Shown: positions 55,990-64,000 of the stretch, piece after piece
Numbering within the stretch: the first letter of the stretch is position 1
Layout of the letters: every line of letters begins with the position of its first letter
NCBI RefSeq assembly: GCF_023715465.1
Contig: NZ_JAMBOE010000001.1
Location: forward strand, 885,462-949,461
Direction: 5' to 3'
Source: Paenibacillus macerans
Lineage (GTDB): Bacteria; Bacillota; Bacilli; Paenibacillales; Paenibacillaceae
DNA length: 64,000 nt
Program-made: the position numbers and the translations under genes
The notes under the pieces: generated by a model
Database searches by the model: none
Seen by the model: only the letters and a program-made list of their open reading frames with translations
What the model was told of the DNA's origin: nothing

Positions 55990-56538
55990 TTAACTACTGT
56001 AAGGATAATAGGACGATGAATCTTCGAACAGACAATTATAAACACTGGGTGTATCTTCTTGTAATTCTAAAACTACTCCGGGAACAGCTTTAGTCAACAC
56101 AATGTCATCTAACACCGTGTACCCTTTGTGACTTAGAAATCCCCTTATTATTCCGTCAATATTTTTTTGATTCGAAAAAAACGGTACATTGCTACTTTGT
56201 ACTACAACCTCATTATCCTTTTTTTCATATTTTAGATACTTAACCAACGCATATGGTGCAATTAATGACATCTGTACATCCACTCTGTAAACATTGCCGT
56301 TTTCAGAAATAAATTGCTCAAACTGTTGACTACCAATGGGAGAGTCAATGTCGGATAAATTTATGCAAAAACTAAAACACTTAGAATAATTAAAATCCGT
56401 CATATTCTCTATATGCTTTCCTACGAAGAGTTCTTTGAAGTTATGTAGATAATAGTCTCTATCCACATAAGTTGACAGAAGAAACGATAAGTCACCATTT
56501 TTATATACATTCTCTATAACTTTTATAATATCCGCCAA
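55990..56538 (-). CDS. Putative immunity protein of the intact Rhs toxin
   Basis: 182 residues from a TTG at 56538, preceded by AAGGAGG at seven bases; 13 bp after the Rhs stop. The longer frame would overlap the toxin and lacks a site. Helical start (ADIIKVIENVYKNGDLSFLL), then alpha/beta. Cytoplasmic, no named family recognised. Its position directly behind the toxin tip marks it as the cognate immunity gene. Confidence 0.75.
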   Translation of the reverse strand: MADIIKVIENVYKNGDLSFLLSTYVDRDYYLHNFKELFVGKHIENMTDFNYSKCFSFCINLSDIDSPIGSQQFEQFISENGNVYRVDVQMSLIAPYALVKYLKYEKKDNEVVVQSSNVPFFSNQKNIDGIIRGFLSHKGYTVLDDIVLTKAVPGVVLELQEDTPSVYNCLFEDSSSYYPYSS

Positions 56539-56551
56539 ATAGTTTCCCTCC

Positions 56552-59500
56552 TTAGTTAACAGGATAACCATGAAGATTTCCTTTACCATCAATATGAACC
56601 TTTATTCTCATTGTACCATTATCCCAGATTTTAACGGTACCGTCCGGCTTAACAACTGTACCATTCAGCCAAGCTTGTTGAGTTAGTTCAACTCCATTCT
56701 GTCCATTCGGCCACACTGACTTGCCATTGTTTGGATTATAATTAGCGTGTCCTGGTACGTGTTTTCCTTGTTTACCTACATCGACAGGTGGTGCTCCTCC
56801 CACAACTGATACTTTGCCTTGACTTGGTAATTTATCACAAGACCCAATATTATGAACCCATATTCCCAAGTCGCTTACAAAATACGTGTGGAAATCGGCA
56901 ACAGTAAAGTTATATACCTTAACTTTTTCATCATGCTTTACAATATTGATTTTATCAATCGTTAAGGTATTTCCGTTACTCTGCTGTAACTTATCCCTTA
57001 CCTGCAAGTCCGCCGCTAGCACCCAACCTTTGCCTTCAACCCAAAACGGATGATTATCGGTTGTCTCAATGACTTGGTCACCTACTGTAAGTTCATAGAT
57101 GATTTCCTTTTCATTTCGATGAAGATGCGTTACTTCCTTGTAGGCAATCTCACCAGTCTCTTCATCCTTGGAAAGAACCTTATCTCCGACTTCAATGTCT
57201 TCGATATTCTTCTCCCCTTCGTCTGTAAGAACCTTGGTTCCTGCTGTAAAACAGTTGCATCCCAATTTAGTATTGTTAGAAGTCATCTTCTTACCTTGAT
57301 TACTCTTAACTAAAGTTCTGTTAGCTATGCCACCTCCCATTGTAAGGGCAAGTGCTGCGACATATTCTGCCTCTTTCGATTTAAAATACTCACTTGCTAA
57401 TTGTTCTCTAGCCCAAACTGCAGTTCCAGCATTGTTGTTATAGGCACTTGTCCCTGTTACCAGGCCGTATAAGTAGCTGTACTGGTTTTCATCCATGAAG
57501 GATTCAAAGTTGTAGCGATCCCATATGGTATCCTTGTATAACTGATAATTGTGATTTTTTCTGCTGAATTCTGTTTTTACCCTGGCGTCATCCAGTAAGA
57601 GTGTAAGTTCCTGGACATCATAGGGTTTCCATTTGAAATATCCGCTTGGGTCAGTATAAATCAGCGGATTATTCTCTACATACGAATACCGATTCAAGCT
57701 AAGTGGATTCCCCATACTGCCCTCATACGGATCCTTTGACACGAATCTTCCCGCATTCGGATCGTACCAACGAGCTCTAAGATACTGCAAATCCGTTGTG
57801 TTATCCCAGTATTCTCCCGAATAACGGAACACGTTAGGAACCGTCTCTACTTCGGTTTCCGGGTTGCCCCAGATGTCGTAGGTGTAAGAGTTGAGCTGGT
57901 TGCCTTGGCTATCGGTCAGGCCGACAACATCGCCATGGCCGTTAAGCTGGTAGTACTGGACCTGTCCCGTGGTCTGGTCGACGCGGGACCATAGACGGCC
58001 ACTTAAATCATAAATGTACGTATAAGCGACTTTTGGCGTCCCGCTGCTGACATCAGCTTCGGCGATCAGTTTAGCTCCCTCATCATAATAATAACGGGTT
58101 CGCTTATCTCCTTCCATACGCTCGTACAGCAGACCGTCACCGTTATAGGTATAGCTGACTTCCGTTCCATCTTCGGTTGTAACCTTCGTTAATCGGTTCA
58201 AACTGTCGAAAGTGTAGTTCGCATTCGTTAGCCCGCGAAGCGAACGGCCTTCTACATCCATCAGGTTGCCGCGCTCGTCGTAGTTGTATTTTTTGTTGAT
58301 GTCTAATCCAGTTTCGATCTTAATTCGATTGAGCGGATCGTACGTAAACGTATCCGACGCTCCGTTTTGCGTCCGGCCGATAATATTTTTGTTCGGGTCG
58401 TATTCATACGTAAACTCATGACCGGTGGCTGCATTCAGCTTGGAAAAGGCGTAAGTCGCCTCGGTTGCCGTTGTAGAGCTATCTGTTTTGGCCTTGGAAT
58501 CCGAACTCTCTGGCGTTCCGGATTCGGCAATTTCGCTTTCCGCAAGTGCTGCCGCTCTTTTCACATTCGCCGCAGCGCTTGCGTTTACCGTCATCCCCGT
58601 CAAATCATATCCATTATAGCTAAAGGACGTGCTCGGTCCGTTGCCCGAGGCTCCCTTCTCCAGTAGTCCGTTGGCCTTGTAGTTAAACGTGATCCGGTCG
58701 AGAGATCCGGATGCGCTCGCTTTAGCTGCTAGCGTCGATTGTTTGGATCCCGACACATGAAGAAGCACATCCAAAGCGCTGACCCGGTTCATTTCATTTA
58801 CCGTGTAACTTGCGCCGGCAGCTTTGCCGGAGGCATCCGTCAGCGTATATCCCGTACGCATTTGCTTGTTATAGGTATAATCGATGCGCGTACCATCCGG
58901 ATAATGAATCGCAGTTAGCGAGCCGTCCGACGGATCATAGTCATACGTTGTGCTGCCTGTGCTGTCGGTCATCCCCGTACGGCGTCCCATGGCATCATAC
59001 GTGTACTGAATTTGCTGATCCGGTGCCTGAATCATTGTCAGTAAGTTATCGCTGTTATACTGATACTCCGTAAACTGGCTTGCATGGTCCAGCGACTTTG
59101 TCAGATTGCCTCGGGTATCATAGTAGAAAAGTTCCGCCTTTCGCTCCTCATTGCTTTGGCGGATCAGTTGCCCTGTTTCGTTATACTCTTTCTCCACGTA
59201 ACTGTTGTCCGGGTACTGGACGGCGATCATATCACCTGCCAGGCTGTATTTATATTCCGTGGTACGCTGCTCCGGATCGGTCACGGACAAAATCCGTCCG
59301 AGCGCATCGTATTTGTATACGGTTTGCTGCCCATTTCCATCGGTAACGGATACCGCATTCCCGGCCAGGTCATACACGGCTTGCTGCAGCGGTGTAAATG
59401 TTCCGTTCTTCCATTCTTCCACAGCCAGCGTATTTCCGAGCAGGTCCAATTTTTGACGGTTCTTCACGCCGGCCGGATCCGTATAAGTTACAGTACGGTT

Positions 59501-61987
59501 CACCATATCATAAGCCGTCGCGTCTTGGGAGCCATCGGCATAAACCGTTCCTGTTAAGCGGCCGAACCCGTCATAAACGTATTTCGTTTTATTTTGTTCG
59601 GCGTCAGTCGCTTCTTCCAGATTCCCCTCTTCGTCATAAACGTACTGGAACAAAGCATCGTCCACAGTCTCTTGCTTGAGCAGCCCCAACGGATTGTATC
59701 TATCAACGGTGACGATGCCTTCCGTCCCCGTAGTGGTGACGGTATTCAGTACATCATCATACTTCACGGTTGTCGAGCTTTGGTCACTGAACAACGCTTT
59801 TACCATTCGTCCAGCCGCATCATACGAGTAAGTAGTAACCGCTCCTGCTTCGTCTTCGGCCGTCAGCACTTCCCCTGCAGGCGAATAAGTAAACTTTTGG
59901 CTCGAAACGGAAGGCGTTCCGATGACCGAACTGACGGTTATCGATTGCCCCGTCAGCAAATGTTTGCCATAAGGGGACCCGTAGGCGTAAGTGACGGTAT
60001 TCACCCGGCTATCATCTTTGATTTTCGAAGCGGTGACGTTTCCGTATGCGTCATATTCATATTCGGTCTGAGCCAGCAGTTTGCCGCTTGCCCCGTTTTC
60101 CTTAACGGCAGACTGCAAAACGCTCCCTTGATCGTTATACTTTACGGTTTCAAAGCGTTTTTGCCCTTCGCTGATTTTCGTCTGCACCTGTTTCGGCAAG
60201 GTCCAGAAATACGGTTCTGCCGATGCGGCATACTCATATACGGTTTCCTGCCCGGTACTCCAGTTTCCCGACAAAATCAGACCTTGATCATTATATTTAT
60301 AAGTAACCGATAGGGGCTGCGACTCTCCGCCGCCCTGCAGGTAGCTCTCCGTGACCTCCACAGGCAAGTTCCAGGCTGTTGTGTCATTGTAAGTATATTG
60401 CTGCTTATACTTCGTTGTGCCTTCATCGCTTACTCGCTCGTTCAAGTAATGAATATCCGGTTGGCCGCTGCCCTGAAAAGCCTTACGGAACTTAAGCGTA
60501 TCTTTGGAGCGGGGAGCTTCCACCGTAGTCGCCCACGACGCGGCTTGTCCGAAGCTCGTCAGATCTTCGCCGGAATAACTGAACGTCAGCCGCTGAAGGA
60601 CTTCATCCCCTAGCGTCGTGGAATAAACATCCTTACGCAGATTCGCTTTGAATACAAAGTCGGTAGCGTATTCCCCGATTTGCTTACTAAACGGCGTATA
60701 GTCAAATTCCGTCATCCCCGAACTCGGATAAACGATGCGAAGCAGCAATGCCGAGTGCTTAACGGGCTGCTGTTCCTCCTGATCTTTTAGAGCTGCCAAA
60801 AAATTGAACCGGGATTCCGGGTAATAGTAAAAATATTTCGTACTAAGTCCAAAGGCATCTTTAACCTCAGATAGAATCGGCTGATCGTTATCGACTGCCG
60901 TGTAATACTCCATCTTCCTGTCCGTGCCCGTTTGGGTTACCGTTACCCGGTTCCCCGTATAGGTGAAAGCCAGTTCATTGCCGTCGCTGTTTACGATACG
61001 GGACAGAACGGTCCCTTTGCCTTGGGCAGTGTAATGCAATTCAACCTGGTTTCCATAGTTATCGGAAATCAGAATCAGGTGGCCGGAAGCGCTGAAATAA
61101 TACTGGTTCCCGTTCAGCACCGACACCTTCGTTTCGCTGGTCAGTCCGCCGACCGTTTTGGCCGTATCCTTCGTCAGTTTGAGGTCGTTCCACGGATACC
61201 CTTCCAGCTTAAGATCGGCGGAAAGCTTATATCGTCCGATACCGGGGAAATCCAGGATCTGCGCATCATCCCGAACCTCGATAAATGGCAGTTCCCATCT
61301 CCAGCCCCGGCCTAAAGCCGAATCGCGCTCTTCTCTGCGCTCGCGGGCCTGATTCACATACGCGCCGTTGTCCAGCGCCACTCCGATTTCTTCATTCGCC
61401 CGCGCACTGTCATAGGTGCGAATCAGCGTAAACGGAAGCGCACCCGACAAGGAAAAATCCGCATACCGCAGCTTCATATCCCCTGTGGCCGGAGAAATCG
61501 AGTCTTCGCCGTAGCTCATTTCGTATTGGGAGGACTCATCCTGCAGGGAAATATGCTCCAGTGCTGCTTGGTCAACATCAGAAGCCATGGCCGACATTTG
61601 CAGCGGCTGCACAGCCTCCTCCGAAGGCGCGGTCAATGTGGATCCGCTGTTCCCCCTATCGGTAGAGTTCAACAGCTCCGGACTATTTCCGATGTTGCGC
61701 GCTACATTAAACCGGGAGATTGCCTCTTCATAGCTTCCTTTCCCGTTTTTCAGCGCCGTATAGATCTGGTATAGCGTGTACCCTTTGGATAGTTGCTCAT
61801 CCATCCAGGTTTCACTTACGCCGTATTTTTTCATTATGCCGGAAATCGTCAGGATCTCTTCTGGAGCCGCAGATGAAGATGGTGCTGTTTCACGCTTGTC
61901 TTTCTCAGCCCCATAGACTGCGGTTTCCACTAGCCCCGTGGTGAACAGAGCCAGACATAACATCAGGCTCATGACTTTTTTCAACAT
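56552..61987 (-). CDS. Secreted Rhs/YD-repeat polymorphic toxin with HINT domain
   Basis: 1811 residues; RBS GAGGTGATA. Sec signal (MLKKVMSLMLCLALFTTGLV). N-terminal linker with a helical repeat unit near 40-110, then the start of the shell (SISPATGDMKLRYADFSLSG, DUF6531-like). A long run of YD repeats follows (for example YDAAGRMVKALF, YDGFGRLTGTVYADGS, YDALGRILSVTD). The conserved Rhs core ends YLRARWYDPNAGRFVSKDPY...NPLIYTDPSG. HINT domain about 1577-1713 (CFTAGTKVLTDEGEKNIED, TDNHPFWVEGKGWV, WVHN). The last 98 residues are the toxin tip (VGKQGKHVPGHANYNPNNGK, VHIDGKGNLHGYPVN), His/Asn/Gly-rich and possibly an RNase-type domain; the class is not certain. The YD shell should enclose the tip, and HINT probably releases it. 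Immunity gene follows at once. Confidence 0.93.
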   Translation of the reverse strand: MLKKVMSLMLCLALFTTGLVETAVYGAEKDKRETAPSSSAAPEEILTISGIMKKYGVSETWMDEQLSKGYTLYQIYTALKNGKGSYEEAISRFNVARNIGNSPELLNSTDRGNSGSTLTAPSEEAVQPLQMSAMASDVDQAALEHISLQDESSQYEMSYGEDSISPATGDMKLRYADFSLSGALPFTLIRTYDSARANEEIGVALDNGAYVNQARERREERDSALGRGWRWELPFIEVRDDAQILDFPGIGRYKLSADLKLEGYPWNDLKLTKDTAKTVGGLTSETKVSVLNGNQYYFSASGHLILISDNYGNQVELHYTAQGKGTVLSRIVNSDGNELAFTYTGNRVTVTQTGTDRKMEYYTAVDNDQPILSEVKDAFGLSTKYFYYYPESRFNFLAALKDQEEQQPVKHSALLLRIVYPSSGMTEFDYTPFSKQIGEYATDFVFKANLRKDVYSTTLGDEVLQRLTFSYSGEDLTSFGQAASWATTVEAPRSKDTLKFRKAFQGSGQPDIHYLNERVSDEGTTKYKQQYTYNDTTAWNLPVEVTESYLQGGGESQPLSVTYKYNDQGLILSGNWSTGQETVYEYAASAEPYFWTLPKQVQTKISEGQKRFETVKYNDQGSVLQSAVKENGASGKLLAQTEYEYDAYGNVTASKIKDDSRVNTVTYAYGSPYGKHLLTGQSITVSSVIGTPSVSSQKFTYSPAGEVLTAEDEAGAVTTYSYDAAGRMVKALFSDQSSTTVKYDDVLNTVTTTGTEGIVTVDRYNPLGLLKQETVDDALFQYVYDEEGNLEEATDAEQNKTKYVYDGFGRLTGTVYADGSQDATAYDMVNRTVTYTDPAGVKNRQKLDLLGNTLAVEEWKNGTFTPLQQAVYDLAGNAVSVTDGNGQQTVYKYDALGRILSVTDPEQRTTEYKYSLAGDMIAVQYPDNSYVEKEYNETGQLIRQSNEERKAELFYYDTRGNLTKSLDHASQFTEYQYNSDNLLTMIQAPDQQIQYTYDAMGRRTGMTDSTGSTTYDYDPSDGSLTAIHYPDGTRIDYTYNKQMRTGYTLTDASGKAAGASYTVNEMNRVSALDVLLHVSGSKQSTLAAKASASGSLDRITFNYKANGLLEKGASGNGPSTSFSYNGYDLTGMTVNASAAANVKRAAALAESEIAESGTPESSDSKAKTDSSTTATEATYAFSKLNAATGHEFTYEYDPNKNIIGRTQNGASDTFTYDPLNRIKIETGLDINKKYNYDERGNLMDVEGRSLRGLTNANYTFDSLNRLTKVTTEDGTEVSYTYNGDGLLYERMEGDKRTRYYYDEGAKLIAEADVSSGTPKVAYTYIYDLSGRLWSRVDQTTGQVQYYQLNGHGDVVGLTDSQGNQLNSYTYDIWGNPETEVETVPNVFRYSGEYWDNTTDLQYLRARWYDPNAGRFVSKDPYEGSMGNPLSLNRYSYVENNPLIYTDPSGYFKWKPYDVQELTLLLDDARVKTEFSRKNHNYQLYKDTIWDRYNFESFMDENQYSYLYGLVTGTSAYNNNAGTAVWAREQLASEYFKSKEAEYVAALALTMGGGIANRTLVKSNQGKKMTSNNTKLGCNCFTAGTKVLTDEGEKNIEDIEVGDKVLSKDEETGEIAYKEVTHLHRNEKEIIYELTVGDQVIETTDNHPFWVEGKGWVLAADLQVRDKLQQSNGNTLTIDKINIVKHDEKVKVYNFTVADFHTYFVSDLGIWVHNIGSCDKLPSQGKVSVVGGAPPVDVGKQGKHVPGHANYNPNNGKSVWPNGQNGVELTQQAWLNGTVVKPDGTVKIWDNGTMRIKVHIDGKGNLHGYPVN

Positions 61988-62035
61988 CCATTATCACCTC
62001 GATTGTTTTATAGCCAACCTAGTTGTTCCAACCGT

Positions 62036-64000
62036 TTAGAACGGATACACTTTCTTCACTCTTCGCATCAGGTTGCCATTGGAGTCGTACTCGTAAATCA
62101 ATTTGTCTCCGGTTGGAAAAGTCATTTGCAGAAGCTTCCCGTCCGTGGTGTATTGCAGTTTCGTTTCCGGGGCGATCGACATCATCGATACGATCAATTG
62201 CAACTCCAATGGAAGCCCGTTCTTTTCGGACAGCTTCAGGTACACGATTTGCCCGCTTGTCAAATCGGTTTCCAGCACGGTATAGTCGATGCCGAACTCC
62301 TGGGCGACTTGTTCGCTGGAGCCTATCGGTTCCAGCAGATCCGGGCGGTCATACAGCGTCAAAACCGGCTGCTGGGCGAAATTGTTCATTTCCTTCGTCA
62401 CAAAGCGATAACGCCCGGCTTCAGGAGCGACAAACCGGTAATAACCGTTTTCCCCTGCGGCCTTCTTAACGTCAAGCAACTGACGATGCTGGAGCTCTTC
62501 AAATATGTGCTCCTGAGCTTCGGCGAATTCAAATATCCGGTAAGGCGCCGCATAAACCACCGGATTCGCCGATGTCGTCTTGACTTGTATTTTTCCGCCG
62601 GAAGGTACGCCATAGGAAGTCGCCGTTTGTTCCCCTCGCCGCACCACAGCTCCGCTTGAATCAAAGATCGTGTAGTCGAAATAACGGCCGGACGACGTGC
62701 TGGCGTTTGTCGTAAGCTTAGCTTCAAAAGCACTTTTGTTTTTAAAGCCGATGCTTTGATTCGTTTCCAGCGTTTTTTTCAGCAGCGCAGGTTCCGTCCT
62801 TGGACTGGCTTCAAAGGCTTGTCCGTAAGTAAAAGTAATAGGGTTAGCCGTAGTTACCGTAACGACCACCTGGCTTCCTGCGGGAACGGACAAGTTGCCG
62901 TCCTGATCGAACTCCGCTTTTTCCGGCTTGCCGTCGGCGCCATACATGGCGTAATCATATATCGCCGGGATCGCGGCCTTTGCATCCGTCATCAAGGTCT
63001 GTGCGGAAGATTGCAGGTTGGTGAACAAATAGCTTTCATTATTCTTTAAAGTCACCTGCCCCGCCGCCGGATTTTCACCCGGCATCCCCGTGAACGAGGT
63101 GTATACCGCTCCAAAAGTGAGGGAGGCCGTAAGCGGCGTTACCGTAACGGAGTAGTCTTCACGAACCGCAACCGAAAATTGGTGGCTCGGGGCATCGCTA
63201 GAAACGGTACCGTCTGGGGTCCGGACGACATAAGCAAACTTGTTCGTCGCGCTAGCATTACTGTACAAATACCCTGTTTGCTTGCTGATATTTTTATAGG
63301 TGTACGAACTGCCTGGGTTCACGGTCGCTCGCAGCAGCGCCGGATGATCTGCAGGAGCTACAGTAACCGGATCCGTATAGGATACTGTTATCGGGTTTGC
63401 CGATTGCCCAGTCACGATGGCGTATCCCCCGGCGGGAATCGTCACATTCTTCGTCTCCTCGAATACGCTGTTGTACACTTTGCTATCTTTGCTATAGACG
63501 ACGACATCATATTTGCCCTGGACTTCGCTTACATCGCTATTTAACTTAATCTGCTCGGAGCCCGTATTACTGACTTTATAAGACTCTCCCAGACGGATGA
63601 CCTGCTTAGCTATTGGATTTTCGCTTGGCATTCCCGTGAACAAGGTGTATTCCGCTCCGAAAGTAATGGAGGACGTGAGCGGCGTTACTGTAACGGAGTA
63701 GCCTTCACGAACCGCAACCGAAAATTGATGGCTCGGGGCATCGCTAGAAACGGTACCGTCCGGGGTTCGGACGACATAAGCAAACTTGTTCGTCGCGCTA
63801 GCATTACTGTATAAATGCCCCGTCTGCTTGCTGATATTTTTATAGGTGTACGAACTGCCTGGGTTCACGGTCACTCGCAGCAGCGCCGGATGATCTGCAG
63901 GAGCTACAGTAACCGGATCCGTATAGGATACTGTTATCGGGTTTGCCGATTGCCCAGTCACGATGGCGTATCCCCCGGCGGGAATCGTCACATTCTTCGT
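62036..64000 (-). CDS. Large secreted modular protein before the Rhs gene, 5' end outside window
   Basis: The frame is open to the window edge (655 codons seen), so start and signal are not visible. It is made of beta-rich modules of about 91 residues; an A-B pair of 182 residues is present twice with near identity (VTIPAGGYAIVTGQSANPIT recurs), then diverged modules. Near the C-terminus: a PPC-like domain (YYRFVAPEAGRYRFVTKEMN), and one YD-like unit (YTTDGKLLQMTFPTGDKLIY then EYDSNGNLMRRVKKVYPF). The YD tail matches the Rhs start 48 bp downstream, so both are probably one operon and the protein may help display or deliver the toxin. Function is inferred. Confidence 0.7.
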   Translation of the reverse strand, partial: TKNVTIPAGGYAIVTGQSANPITVSYTDPVTVAPADHPALLRVTVNPGSSYTYKNISKQTGHLYSNASATNKFAYVVRTPDGTVSSDAPSHQFSVAVREGYSVTVTPLTSSITFGAEYTLFTGMPSENPIAKQVIRLGESYKVSNTGSEQIKLNSDVSEVQGKYDVVVYSKDSKVYNSVFEETKNVTIPAGGYAIVTGQSANPITVSYTDPVTVAPADHPALLRATVNPGSSYTYKNISKQTGYLYSNASATNKFAYVVRTPDGTVSSDAPSHQFSVAVREDYSVTVTPLTASLTFGAVYTSFTGMPGENPAAGQVTLKNNESYLFTNLQSSAQTLMTDAKAAIPAIYDYAMYGADGKPEKAEFDQDGNLSVPAGSQVVVTVTTANPITFTYGQAFEASPRTEPALLKKTLETNQSIGFKNKSAFEAKLTTNASTSSGRYFDYTIFDSSGAVVRRGEQTATSYGVPSGGKIQVKTTSANPVVYAAPYRIFEFAEAQEHIFEELQHRQLLDVKKAAGENGYYRFVAPEAGRYRFVTKEMNNFAQQPVLTLYDRPDLLEPIGSSEQVAQEFGIDYTVLETDLTSGQIVYLKLSEKNGLPLELQLIVSMMSIAPETKLQYTTDGKLLQMTFPTGDKLIYEYDSNGNLMRRVKKVYPF
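63040..64000 (-). repeat. 546-bp near-identical tandem repeat within the modular secreted gene
   Basis: The DNA around 63110-63450 recurs around 63660-64000 with few changes, at 546-bp period (182 codons). The repeat continues past the window edge. Confidence 0.9.

Overview
The window looks like a chromosomal segment of a Paenibacillus-type, spore-forming, naturally competent Firmicute. Evidence: a CIRCE-controlled hrcA-grpE-dnaK-dnaJ operon, the sporulation genes gpr and spoIIP, the competence genes comEA/comEB/comEC/comER, a T-box in front of leuS, strong AGGAGG ribosome sites and moderately GC-rich housekeeping DNA. No identity below comes from a database search; all calls rest on motifs, family knowledge and gene order.

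Layout. (1) 1-2.2 kb: a fumarate-reductase-like lipoprotein (cut by the window edge) behind an Fnr-like box, and a CitB-type response regulator whose phosphorylatable Asp is Glu and whose kinase survives only as a C-terminal scrap. (2) 2.3-11.6 kb, minus strand: dnaJ, dnaK, grpE, hrcA, a GNAT acetyltransferase, hemW, lepA. (3) 11.7-16.6 kb: an intracellular beta-mannan module (GH113 mannanase, cellobiose/mannobiose 2-epimerase, GH130 mannosylglucose phosphorylase) with a perfect 15-bp inverted-repeat operator and a LacI regulator; it splits the usual yqxA-lepA neighbourhood. (4) 16.7-32.5 kb: yqxA-like, spoIIP, gpr, rpsT, holA, an ECF sigma/anti-sigma pair, comEC, comEB, comEA, comER and leuS. 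The spaces between these genes carry a dispersed non-coding repeat family. (5) 33-38.5 kb: sugar-binding lipoprotein, GH13 alpha-glucosidase and GH3 beta-glucosidase with cre-like sites and no permease genes.

(6) 38.6-51.7 kb is mixed accessory DNA: tRNA-Pro(CGG); an AT-rich gene for a caspase-like protease with a probable beta-propeller; an NSS sodium symporter; a response regulator/histidine kinase/secreted PepSY-like operon; an AT-rich helical-repeat protein; and a large secreted metallophosphoesterase/FN3/LamG gene cut by one in-frame TAA.

(7) 51.8-64 kb is a polymorphic-toxin locus on the minus strand. A large repetitive secreted protein (partial) is followed by a 1811-residue Rhs/YD protein with a HINT domain and a 98-residue C-terminal toxin module, then its putative immunity gene. 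Behind these lie a displaced HINT-toxin module with its own immunity gene, a second orphan toxin tip, a small intact immunity-like gene, two frameshifted DUF4279-like immunity remnants, and a ribbon-helix-helix gene under a 44-bp palindromic promoter. This reads as a series of replaced toxin tips left downstream of the active one. It and the caspase gene are the most interesting parts of the window.
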